Assembly (NCBI RefSeq): GCF_003046295.1
Contig: NZ_PZZN01000002.1
Location: 124,001 to 188,000, forward strand
DNA length: 64,000 nucleotides
Direction: 5' to 3'
From: Sphingomonas aerolata
GTDB lineage: Bacteria; Pseudomonadota; Alphaproteobacteria; Sphingomonadales; Sphingomonadaceae
The position numbers and the translations under genes were made by a program. Under the pieces are notes generated by a model. It worked only from the letters and a program-made list of their open reading frames with translations. It had not been told where the DNA came from and searched no databases. Every line of letters starts with the position of its first letter. The first letter of the stretch is position 1. Shown here in pieces: positions 17,530 to 24,889 of this stretch.

Positions 17530-18648
17530 ATGCAAGGGGAGGGGGATGCCGAGCGCTCCCCCTCGATGACACGTGCCGTCCGCCCAAGGCCCGATCCGGT
17601 CATCAGCGTCGTCATGCCGGTGTATAATGGCGCAGCCTTGTTGCCCGCCACGCTCGACAGCCTCGCCGCGCAGTCTTTCACCGATTTCGAGGTGATCGTC
17701 GTCGACGACTGCTCGACCGACGCGACCCGCGCCTGCGTCGCGGGCTGGTCCGATCCGCGCGTCAGGCTGGTGGCGATGCCGGTCAATGGCGGCCCCGTGC
17801 TGGCGCGCAACGCCGGGGTCGCTGCAGCGCGGGGCCGCTATATCGCCGCGCTTGATGCCGATGATCTGTGCCGCCCCGACCGCTTTGCCCGCCAGGTCGC
17901 GTATCTGGAGGCGAACCCGGCGACCGTGCTGCTCGGGACGGCGGCGGACCTGCTCGTCGACGGCGTGATCGGGCCGTCCGAGCATGCCGCGATTACCACG
18001 CCGATGCTCATCGACTGGCTGACGGGAATCGAGAACCCGCTGATCTGGTCATCGGTCATGATCCGGGGCGACCCGGCGCGGCGGCTCGATCCGTTCATGC
18101 GGCCCGAGTGGCTCTATGCGGAGGATTTCGACCTGTATCAGCGGATCCGCCGATTCGGCGCGATCGCGCGCCTCGACGAGCCGCTGATGGTGTACCGCGT
18201 GCACGCGGGCGGAGTATCGAAGCGGTTCACCGAGCGGATGGAAACCGTGGCTGCGGCGATTCTGGCCGAGCGGCATGCGGATCTGTTCGGCGAACAGGCG
18301 GACCGGATCGCGGCGCTGATCGTGGCGCACATCCTGGCACGGCGCGCGGTGCGCGATCGTGCTGCGTTGACGACGCTGGGCAGCGCACTGGGGGCGATCC
18401 AGGCCGAGTTTCTCGCACGGCATCACTGTTCGGGGGAGGATCGCCGGCTGATCCGATGGGAAGCCGCGCGGCGCTGGCGCGGTGTCGGGCGGGCCGGCCT
18501 GCGCGCGGGGACTTTGGGGGTCGCCGACCTGCTTGCCGCACGGCCGGCGCATCTCGGGCTCGGCTATGCCGGGCTGCCCGCGCTGCTATGGTCCGGGGCG
18601 ATCGGCGGCGTACGCCGCGCGATGCGCCAACCGGCGCGCGTGCCTTAG
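17530..18648 (+). CDS. Family 2 glycosyltransferase
   Basis: The product is a 372-residue GT-A type glycosyltransferase. The domain begins at about residue 22 with ISVVMPVYNGAALLPATLDSL, then VDDCSTDAT, the NGGPVLARNAG segment and the DxD motif DADD near residue 112, followed by the ED motif in YAEDFDLYQR. A basic C-terminal half has hydrophobic stretches that could lie on the membrane. Its acceptor is unknown; cell-surface polysaccharide synthesis is likely. ATG at 17566 is an alternative start with no ribosome binding site. Its 3' end overlaps the convergent L,D-transpeptidase gene by four bases. Confidence 0.88.
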   Translation: MQGEGDAERSPSMTRAVRPRPDPVISVVMPVYNGAALLPATLDSLAAQSFTDFEVIVVDDCSTDATRACVAGWSDPRVRLVAMPVNGGPVLARNAGVAAARGRYIAALDADDLCRPDRFARQVAYLEANPATVLLGTAADLLVDGVIGPSEHAAITTPMLIDWLTGIENPLIWSSVMIRGDPARRLDPFMRPEWLYAEDFDLYQRIRRFGAIARLDEPLMVYRVHAGGVSKRFTERMETVAAAILAERHADLFGEQADRIAALIVAHILARRAVRDRAALTTLGSALGAIQAEFLARHHCSGEDRRLIRWEAARRWRGVGRAGLRAGTLGVADLLAARPAHLGLGYAGLPALLWSGAIGGVRRAMRQPARVP

Positions 18649-19340
18649 ACCTTGGCGGCGAAGATCATCCGACCCTGACCCAAGCGGGCAAACACCTGAT
18701 CGAGATCCTTCTCGCCGACCGCGAAGCAGCCCTGGCTGCGGCCGAGCATGCCGTGCGACGCGATCATGTCCTTGTTCGCATACCAGGCCGAATGGACGAC
18801 GATCGCCCGACCGAGTGCGTTGTTGTTGGTGCGATCGAGGCCGATCAGCCGCTGCGACCGACCATGTTTGCCGACATAATAATCGTCGGTCACGAAGGCG
18901 CCTTCCGACGACGCATTCGAGCCGAACGCGTTCGAGAAGCGCTCGAGATAGCCGGTATGCGCCGGGTCCGACCCGCTGCCGTGCGACACGAGCAGCGACG
19001 TGCTGCGGCCGCTGGCGAGGTCGACGAAGTGGAACCGCGGCTGGGACGACGAGGCGGTGAAGTCGGCGATCGCGATCCGGTCGTGATGCGGGATCCGGCT
19101 GCCGTTACGACCCAGCGCGGCCATCGCCTGGCGCAGCAATTCGGGGCGCACGACGCGCGACGACGAAATCGGCATCGCCGGGGAACGCGGCAATGGTGGC
19201 TGAGTCATCGGCTTCAAATCGCGTGCCGTAAGACGTTGTGTTGCAGATACCGCACTCGGAACTGCAAGTGCACCGGCCAATACAAGACCGTTCTTTAGAA
19301 TGGCACGACGATCTCGCCGTGCGCCCTGTTCATCGTACAT
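18645..19340 (-). CDS. Murein L,D-transpeptidase catalytic domain family protein (YkuD_2)
   Basis: The product is a 231-residue exported protein. The N-terminus RRDRRAILKNGLVLAG is a Tat-like or basic signal. The catalytic part matches the YkuD_2 group: FHFVDLASGRSTSLLVSHGSGSD, NAFGSNASSEGAFV, YVGKHGRSQRLIGLD, and the active-site block SAWYANKDMIASHGMLGRSQGCFAV, in which the Cys of QGC is the nucleophile and SHG holds the His. Such enzymes link peptidoglycan stems or attach lipoproteins. The gene is convergent with the glycosyltransferase, sharing TTAG at their ends. Confidence 0.9.
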   Translation of the reverse strand: MYDEQGARRDRRAILKNGLVLAGALAVPSAVSATQRLTARDLKPMTQPPLPRSPAMPISSSRVVRPELLRQAMAALGRNGSRIPHHDRIAIADFTASSSQPRFHFVDLASGRSTSLLVSHGSGSDPAHTGYLERFSNAFGSNASSEGAFVTDDYYVGKHGRSQRLIGLDRTNNNALGRAIVVHSAWYANKDMIASHGMLGRSQGCFAVGEKDLDQVFARLGQGRMIFAAKV

Positions 19341-19627
19341 CGAAATTCCCGAAAAACCCCAATCCCGTGACCCTCTCTATAGCGTAGAAATGATGAACAT
19401 TCCTCAACCATTTCCACCAGTTGTCGTGATGTTCCTTCTGTCCGCCCCGGGAAGGAGGCAGTTCGTCGTAGGCGCGTGCGCGGCGGGGTGACTCTCCGGC
19501 TGGCCAGCGGCGTCGGAGCGGGTTGCCATATCAGGCGACACGATCGGTCCTGACGCGGCACATCCGATGCGCGGTCTTCGGGCGTTTCTATGGGAAGTAC
19601 GGGCGCGCATCGTCGTGCGCGCACGGT
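19341..19627. other. Intergenic region, promoter of L,D-transpeptidase gene
   Basis: No convincing gene is seen on either strand. The first about 100 bases are less GC-rich than the surroundings and probably hold the minus-strand promoter of the L,D-transpeptidase gene. The remainder is GC-rich and lies beyond the 3' end of the HAD gene. A small RNA cannot be excluded. Confidence 0.4.
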
Positions 19628-20263
19628 TCAGCGTGGGGGCGTTTCGCCCGTAGCGGCAATCGGCAGGCCAAGCTCGACGAGTCGCGAGCGGAAGCTGGCG
19701 GCATCGGTGAAGAGCACCGATTCGATCTCTAGCGCGCGTGCGGCGGCGATATTGGCCGGATTGTCGTCGACGAACACCGTCTCGTCCGCACGCACGCCGA
19801 ATCGATCGAGCGCGAGCCGATAGATGGCGGGGTCGGGCTTCACCATCTTCTCGTCGCCCGACACGACGATGTCGCGGAAGCGGTCGAACATCGCCGATTC
19901 GCGCGCGCGAAACGGCGGCCAGAATTCGTGGCTGAAATTCGTGATCGCGAACAGCGGTACGTCGGCGGCGTCGAGATCGCGGACGAGTTCGTGCATCCCC
20001 GCAATCGCCGGGCCGATACTCTCGTTGAAGCGCGGGCCCCAGACGGCGATCAGGTCGGCATGCTGCGGATGCAAAGCGGCAAGCTCCGCCGAGGTGTCGG
20101 CGAAGTCGCGACCAGCATCATGCTGGAAATGCCAGTCGATCGTGACGACATCGCGCAGGAACGCGTCGAGCGCCCGATCGTCATCGATCAGGCGCTCGTA
20201 CAGGATCCGGGGACCCCAATCGTACAGGACACGACCGACGTCAAAAATGACGCTGGTCTTCAG
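19628..20263 (-). CDS. HAD-superfamily hydrolase (YihX-like phosphatase)
   Basis: The product is about a 211-residue haloacid-dehalogenase phosphatase. Motif I reads VIFDVGRVLYDW: the first Asp is present but the usual DxD second Asp is Gly, as in the YihX/epoxide-hydrolase N-domain subgroup (DxG). Motif II is ITNFS, motif III Lys is in EKMVKPDPAIY, and motif IV is FVDDNPANIAAA. The start is uncertain: a CTG at 20263, four bases after the rpmJ stop, fits the domain start and coupling to rpmJ; a GTG at 20326 would lie inside rpmJ. Substrate unknown, probably a sugar phosphate or nucleotide. Confidence 0.85.
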   Translation of the reverse strand: MKTSVIFDVGRVLYDWGPRILYERLIDDDRALDAFLRDVVTIDWHFQHDAGRDFADTSAELAALHPQHADLIAVWGPRFNESIGPAIAGMHELVRDLDAADVPLFAITNFSHEFWPPFRARESAMFDRFRDIVVSGDEKMVKPDPAIYRLALDRFGVRADETVFVDDNPANIAAARALEIESVLFTDAASFRSRLVELGLPIAATGETPPR

Positions 20264-20267
20264 GGGT

Positions 20268-20393
20268 TTAGCCCTGTCGTGCCTTGAAGCGACGGTTGGT
20301 CTTGTTGATGACGTAGGTACGGCCACGACGACGGATCACGCGGTTATCGCGGTGACGATCCTTGAGCGACTTCAGGGAATTGCGGATCTTCAT
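20268..20393 (-). CDS. rpmJ: 50S ribosomal protein L36, alternative type
   Basis: The product is a 41-residue basic protein, [19 protein letters not shown] and on to [12 protein letters not shown]. It belongs to the longer, cysteine-free L36 type that lacks the zinc-binding Cys/His set of the classical 37-residue form; this is the usual form in alphaproteobacteria. AGAAG lies upstream of the ATG at 20393. The next gene downstream on the strand is the HAD hydrolase. Confidence 0.96.
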   Translation of the reverse strand: MKIRNSLKSLKDRHRDNRVIRRRGRTYVINKTNRRFKARQG

Positions 20394-20550
20394 GATCGAT
20401 TCGCTTCTTTTCAAATCTAGGTGTGCGGAAAGACGGGATCGCCTAATGGCGGGGTGTGTCCAAGTCAAGCAACAGACGCACTCGATCCGGCCGGGAACCC
20501 TCCCGGCCGGTCTAAGCGTTACTGTAGCGCAACATTCTAAGGAAGTCCCG

Positions 20551-21165
20551 ATGGCGGTTCGTTCGATCATGGTTCTCGCGCTGGCGGGCGCATCCCTCAC
20601 GGCCTGCGCGACCGGTCCGTCGCTGCCGCCGACCGAGGTGTTGCGCTATCACCTCGGCGAGCCGCTCGACCGCGGCACGATCGCGGTCCAGCCGCTGACT
20701 GCGGGCGCACCGGCGAGCCTCGAGTTCAAGAGCTATGCCGCCGCCGTGCAGGGCCAGCTGATCAAGGTCGGGTACAACCCGCCCGCGCCGGGGACGAAGC
20801 CGCTGCTGGTCGCGACCGTCGCCTTCACGCGTACCACCCAGGCGGGGCCGCCCAAGCGGTCGCCGTTTAGCGTCGGGATCGGCGGCGGTGGCTTCAGCGG
20901 CGGCCGGGGCGGCGGCGGTGTGGGGCTCGGCGGCGGGGTCGGCTTCCCGATTGGCGGGGGCGGCCGCGATGCGATCCTGGTCACCGAGATGGCGGTGACG
21001 ATCAAGCGGTCGCTCGACCAGTCGCCGGTCTGGGAGGGGCGCGCGCAGACCTTCGCCGACGCAAGGAAGCCCGATGCGACGAGCCAGATCCAGGCCGAAA
21101 AGCTCGCCAGCGCGCTGTTCGCGGGGTTCCCCGGCGAGTCCGGTCGCACTATCCAGGTGAAATGA
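20551..21165 (+). CDS. DUF4136-like lipoprotein with glycine-rich segment
   Basis: The product is a 204-residue lipoprotein. The N-terminus [19 protein letters not shown] ends in a lipobox (LTAC), so it should be anchored to a membrane. Most of the chain is a beta-rich domain like DUF4136, interrupted near residues 110-150 by a Gly-rich run ([19 protein letters not shown]) that is probably flexible. AAGGAAG five bases before the ATG at 20551 decides the start; the frame is open far upstream. The stop overlaps the start of the carboxypeptidase gene by ATGA. Function unknown. Confidence 0.8.
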   Translation: MAVRSIMVLALAGASLTACATGPSLPPTEVLRYHLGEPLDRGTIAVQPLTAGAPASLEFKSYAAAVQGQLIKVGYNPPAPGTKPLLVATVAFTRTTQAGPPKRSPFSVGIGGGGFSGGRGGGGVGLGGGVGFPIGGGGRDAILVTEMAVTIKRSLDQSPVWEGRAQTFADARKPDATSQIQAEKLASALFAGFPGESGRTIQVK

Positions 21166-22313
21166 ACGATCGCCCGATGACCGCCGCCGCCACCACGCCT
21201 CTCGCCATCAACGCCGCCTTCGATGGCGGCAATATCCGCCTCGTGCGGGTCGATGGCGACCGGATCGACCTGGAAATCGTCAAGGACCGCGACTCCGACT
21301 ATTTCCAGTGGTTCTACTTCCGCGTGGCGGGGGGGGCGGGCCGCACGCTGACCTACCGGATCCTCAATGCTGGTAGTTCGGCCTATCCGTTCGGCTGGCC
21401 CGGCTACAAGGCGCGGGCGAGCACCGATCGGCAGGCGTGGCGGATGATCGAAACGCGCTACGCCGATGGCGTGCTCGAATTCGACTTCACCGCCGAGACC
21501 GACCTCGCCTGGTTCGCCTATTTCGCGCCGTACACGATGGAGATGCATGCGGCGCTGATCGCGCGGACCGCCCTGCTGCCGGGCGTCACGCACCGCGAGC
21601 TTGGCCAGTCGCTCGACGGGCAGGCGATCGATGCCTTCACGATCGGCACCGGGCCCAAGCAGGTGTGGATCTATGGCCGCCAGCATCCCGGCGAATCGAT
21701 GACCGAATGGTGGATGGAGGGCGCGCTGGAGCGGCTGACCGATTCGGCCGACCCGGTGACCGCGACGCTGCTGGAAAAGGCGACGTTCCACGTCGTGCCG
21801 AACATGAACCCCGACGGCACGTACCGCGGGCATCTGCGCACCAATGCAGCGGGGGTGAACCTCAACCGCGAATGGGCGACGCCGAGCGCGGAAAAGAGCC
21901 CCGAGGTGCTGTGCGTCCGCAACGCGATGGACGCGACCGGCGTCGACGTCGCGATGGACATTCATGGCGACGAGGCGATCCCGGCGAACTTCATCGCGGG
22001 CTATGAGGGCATCCCGTCCTGGACGGATGCGCATGGCGAGAAATTCTACGATTATGGCCGCCGTCTCGCGGCGCACACGCCCGACTTCCAGACCGAGAAG
22101 GGCTATCCCAAATCCGCGCCCGGCACCGCCAATCTGTCGATGTCCACCAACCAGCTTGCCGAGCGCTTCGGCGCGGTGTCGATGACGCTCGAGATGCCGT
22201 TCAAGGATCACGACGCGAATCCCGATGCCGAATATGGCTGGTCGCCGGAACGGTCGAAGCAGCTTGCGCATGCCATGCTCGAGACGCTCGCGGATGTAAT
22301 CGACGCGATCTGA
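21162..22313 (+). CDS. M14 family carboxypeptidase, cytosolic carboxypeptidase (CCP)-like
   Basis: The product is a 383-residue zinc carboxypeptidase without signal peptide. An N-terminal beta domain (about 1-130, with DSDYFQWFYFRV and FAPYTMEMH) precedes the M14 domain, which is the two-domain layout of cytosolic carboxypeptidases. Zinc ligands and active-site residues are visible: GRQHPGESMTEWW (HxxE), LNREW, DIHGDE (second His) and the catalytic Glu in TLEMPFKD. CCPs in eukaryotes remove Glu from tubulin; bacterial members have unknown substrates. The gene start overlaps the lipoprotein stop, indicating coupled translation. Confidence 0.9.
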   Translation: MNDRPMTAAATTPLAINAAFDGGNIRLVRVDGDRIDLEIVKDRDSDYFQWFYFRVAGGAGRTLTYRILNAGSSAYPFGWPGYKARASTDRQAWRMIETRYADGVLEFDFTAETDLAWFAYFAPYTMEMHAALIARTALLPGVTHRELGQSLDGQAIDAFTIGTGPKQVWIYGRQHPGESMTEWWMEGALERLTDSADPVTATLLEKATFHVVPNMNPDGTYRGHLRTNAAGVNLNREWATPSAEKSPEVLCVRNAMDATGVDVAMDIHGDEAIPANFIAGYEGIPSWTDAHGEKFYDYGRRLAAHTPDFQTEKGYPKSAPGTANLSMSTNQLAERFGAVSMTLEMPFKDHDANPDAEYGWSPERSKQLAHAMLETLADVIDAI

Positions 22314-22314
22314 T

Positions 22315-22355
22315 CCCTAACCGTCAGCCTGACTTTCGTCAGGATGACGGTTAGG
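22315..22355. repeat. Hairpin repeat, CCTGACTTTCGTCAGG core
   Basis: CCCTAACCGTCA (22315-22326) pairs with TGACGGTTAGGG (22344-22355), and inside it CCTGAC pairs with GTCAGG around a TTTC loop. It lies two bases beyond the carboxypeptidase stop and may terminate transcription. The inner part is shared with the larger repeat at 48723. Confidence 0.75.
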
Positions 22356-22405
22356 GGGGCAAACGCCGCATTTCCATTTTGTCCCTCGCCATTGCAGGAG
22401 CCCGC

Positions 22406-23092
22406 ATGCCCAAACTCGTCCTGATCCGCCACGGCCAGTCCAGCTGGAACCTCGAAAACCGTTTCACCGGCTGGTGGGACGTCGACATGACCGCCAAGGG
22501 CGAGGCCGAGGCCAAGGCGGCAGGCGAGCTGATGGCGGCCAAGGGGCTCGATTTCGACCAGACCTTCGTCAGCCTGCAGACGCGTGCGATCAAGACGCTG
22601 GACATCGCGCTCGAGGCGATGGGGCGGCTGTGGCTGCCGGTCGAGAAGGACTGGCGGCTGAACGAGCGGCATTATGGCGGGCTCACCGGGCTCGATAAGG
22701 CCGAGACCGCGGCCAAGCATGGCGACGCGCAGGTCCATATCTGGCGCCGCAGCTTCGACGTGCCGCCGCCCCCGCTCGAGGATGGCAGCGAGTTCGACCT
22801 GTCCAGGGACCGTCGGTATGACGGCATCGCGATTCCGAAGGCTGAAAGCCTGAAGGACACGATCGATCGCGTGCTGCCCTATTGGGACGCGCGGATCGCG
22901 CCGGCGCTCAAGGATGGGCAGCGCGTGCTGATCTCGGCACACGGCAATTCGCTGCGCGCACTGGTCAAGCACCTGTCCAACATCCCGGACGACGAGATCA
23001 CGAGCCTCGAGATTCCGACGGGTCAGCCGATCGTGTACGAACTGGACGCGGACCTGAACGCGACCGATCGTTATTATCTGAGCGAGCGGTAA
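22406..23092 (+). CDS. gpmA: 2,3-bisphosphoglycerate-dependent phosphoglycerate mutase
   Basis: GpmA interconverts 3- and 2-phosphoglycerate in glycolysis and gluconeogenesis through a phosphohistidine. The 228-residue protein starts [15 protein letters not shown], with the catalytic His in RHG, followed by [15 protein letters not shown], the [12 protein letters not shown] segment (catalytic Glu) and [14 protein letters not shown] with the second His. The ATG at 22406 has GCAGGAG upstream; the open frame continues upstream without support. It is 14% shorter at the C-terminus than some forms but within the normal range for alphaproteobacteria. Confidence 0.95.
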   Translation: MPKLVLIRHGQSSWNLENRFTGWWDVDMTAKGEAEAKAAGELMAAKGLDFDQTFVSLQTRAIKTLDIALEAMGRLWLPVEKDWRLNERHYGGLTGLDKAETAAKHGDAQVHIWRRSFDVPPPPLEDGSEFDLSRDRRYDGIAIPKAESLKDTIDRVLPYWDARIAPALKDGQRVLISAHGNSLRALVKHLSNIPDDEITSLEIPTGQPIVYELDADLNATDRYYLSER

Positions 23093-23107
23093 GCCTTTCT
23101 TCTCGAA

Positions 23108-23185
23108 GGCCGGGGCCCAGTTGGAAAGGTCGCAGTAACGGGGCGCCGTGCTTCGTTAACGGCATCCCCCAACTGGACCCCGGCC
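23108..23185. repeat. Intergenic long inverted repeat
   Basis: GGCCGGGGCCCAGTTGG (23108-23124) pairs with CCAACTGGACCCCGGCC (23169-23185), one mismatch, around a 44-base loop that itself contains GTAACG/CGTTAAC. A further CCGGCC-TCC-GCCGGGG hairpin follows directly. It fills the gpmA-purE gap and has the look of a REP-like element. Apart from this the 222-base gap holds nothing recognised. Confidence 0.65.
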
Positions 23186-23314
23186 TCCGCCGGGGAGTGC
23201 GGTCGGAAATGGTGGCAATCGCGTTTGCCGGTCGATCCGTACGATGCCACCAACAGCGTTGCCCTCGTCCCCCCGCGTCGCTAGGCACGGCGCTTCCTGA
23301 AGCGGGGGGCGAAA

Positions 23315-23791
23315 TTGGCTCTAGTCGGCATCATTATGGGCAGCACCTCCGACTGGGAGACGATGCGCCACACCGCCGAGACGCTCGATGCGCTCGGTGT
23401 CGCGTACGAGACCAGGGTCGTGTCCGCGCATCGGACCCCGCAGCGGCTCTACGACTATGCGACGACCGCCGCCGATCGGGGCCTGAAGGTTGTGATCGCG
23501 GGCGCGGGCGGCGCGGCGCATCTGCCCGGCATGGCGGCCTCGATGACGCACCTGCCGGTGCTCGGCGTGCCGGTAGAATCCAAGGCGCTGAAGGGCATGG
23601 ATAGCCTGCTATCGATCGTCCAGATGCCGGGCGGCATCCCGGTGGGCACGCTGGCGATCGGCAAGCCCGGCGCGATCAACGCGGGGCTGCTCGCCGCGGC
23701 GATCCTCGCGACCGCCGACGATGCGCTGGCCGAGCGGCTGAAAGCCTGGCGCGCCGCGCAGACCGACTCCGTCGCCACCGACCCAGCCTGA
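23315..23791 (+). CDS. purE: N5-carboxyaminoimidazole ribonucleotide mutase
   Basis: PurE moves the carboxyl group of N5-CAIR to C4, giving CAIR in purine synthesis. The 158-residue protein has the class I signatures: [12 protein letters not shown] at the N-terminus, [11 protein letters not shown] with the catalytic His, and [15 protein letters not shown] plus [29 protein letters not shown]. The start is TTG at 23315 preceded by a G-rich ribosome binding site; an ATG nine codons on would cut into the first strand. purK follows 11 bases later, the usual purEK order. Confidence 0.96.
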   Translation: MALVGIIMGSTSDWETMRHTAETLDALGVAYETRVVSAHRTPQRLYDYATTAADRGLKVVIAGAGGAAHLPGMAASMTHLPVLGVPVESKALKGMDSLLSIVQMPGGIPVGTLAIGKPGAINAGLLAAAILATADDALAERLKAWRAAQTDSVATDPA

Positions 23792-23802
23792 AAGACGCCG
23801 AC

Positions 23803-24870
23803 ATGACGCCGCTTCCCCCCGGATCGACCATCGGCATCCTTGGCGGAGGTCAGCTCGGCCGGATGCTTGCCACCGCCGCGGCGCAGCTCGGCTATCACAC
23901 GCATGTGCTCGCCCCCGACCAGGAAAGCGTCGCCGCGCAGTCCGCCTCGACGATGACGCGCGCCGATTATCACAACCGCATCGTGCTCGCCGATTTCGCC
24001 GACGCCTGCGACGTGGTGACCTATGAATTCGAGAATATCGCGGTCGAGCCGGTCGAATGGCTCGCCGACCGCGTTCCCGTGCATCCGAGCCCGCGCGCCT
24101 TGCGGGTGGCGCAGGAGCGGATCGGCGAGAAGCGCTTCGTCGAGAGCGTCGGTGGCCGGCCCGCGAAATGGGCGGCGGTCGACAGCCTCGCGAGCCTGCG
24201 CGAGGGACTGGCGCGGGTCGGGACGCCTGCGGTGCTCAAGACCGCGCGGTTCGGCTATGACGGCAAGGGGCAGGTGAAGATCGACGCGCCCGAGGGTGCA
24301 CAGGACGCTTGGGATGCAATCGGCGGCCCCGCGGTGCTCGAGGCGTTCGTGCCGTTCGAGCATGAATTCTCGATCCTGATCGCGCGCGGGCTGGATGGCA
24401 GCATCGTCCGCTACGCGCCGCCGCTCAACCTCCACCGCGATGCGATCCTGCGGCACTCCACGGTGCCCGCGCCCGCCGCGGTGCTGGCGCAGGCGGACGA
24501 GGCGGCGGCACTCGCCGAGCGGATCGCGACCGAGCTCGACTATGTCGGCGTGCTGGCCTGCGAATTCTTCGTCGGCGCGGACGGGCCGGTGTTCAACGAG
24601 ATGGCGCCGCGGGTGCATAATTCGGGGCACTGGACGATCGAGGGCGCCGAATGCTCGCAGTTCGAGAACCATATTCGCGCGATCTGCGGTTTGCCGCTCG
24701 GCGCGCCGACGCTGACCGGGCGCGAGGCAACGATGGAGAACCTGATCGGCAGCGACGTGGATCGCTGGCGGGACCTGCTCGCCGAACCGGGCGCGCATCT
24801 CCACCTCTACGGCAAGGGGACGGCGCGGCCCGGCCGCAAGATGGGTCACGTCACGCGGGTGCGGCGCTAG
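23803..24870 (+). CDS. purK: N5-carboxyaminoimidazole ribonucleotide synthase
   Basis: PurK uses ATP and bicarbonate to carboxylate aminoimidazole ribonucleotide. The 355-residue protein shows TIGILGGGQLGRMLATAAAQL at the start, the ATP-grasp core with LKTARFGYDGKGQ, the FEHEFSILIAR strand, and the metal- and ATP-binding segment VFNEMAPRVHNSGHWTIEG. Length and motif order are normal. It is paired with purE and ends 19 bases before the convergent GH9 gene at the edge of the carbohydrate island. Confidence 0.96.
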   Translation: MTPLPPGSTIGILGGGQLGRMLATAAAQLGYHTHVLAPDQESVAAQSASTMTRADYHNRIVLADFADACDVVTYEFENIAVEPVEWLADRVPVHPSPRALRVAQERIGEKRFVESVGGRPAKWAAVDSLASLREGLARVGTPAVLKTARFGYDGKGQVKIDAPEGAQDAWDAIGGPAVLEAFVPFEHEFSILIARGLDGSIVRYAPPLNLHRDAILRHSTVPAPAAVLAQADEAAALAERIATELDYVGVLACEFFVGADGPVFNEMAPRVHNSGHWTIEGAECSQFENHIRAICGLPLGAPTLTGREATMENLIGSDVDRWRDLLAEPGAHLHLYGKGTARPGRKMGHVTRVRR

Positions 24871-24889
24871 GCGCGGCACCCGCTGCGCG

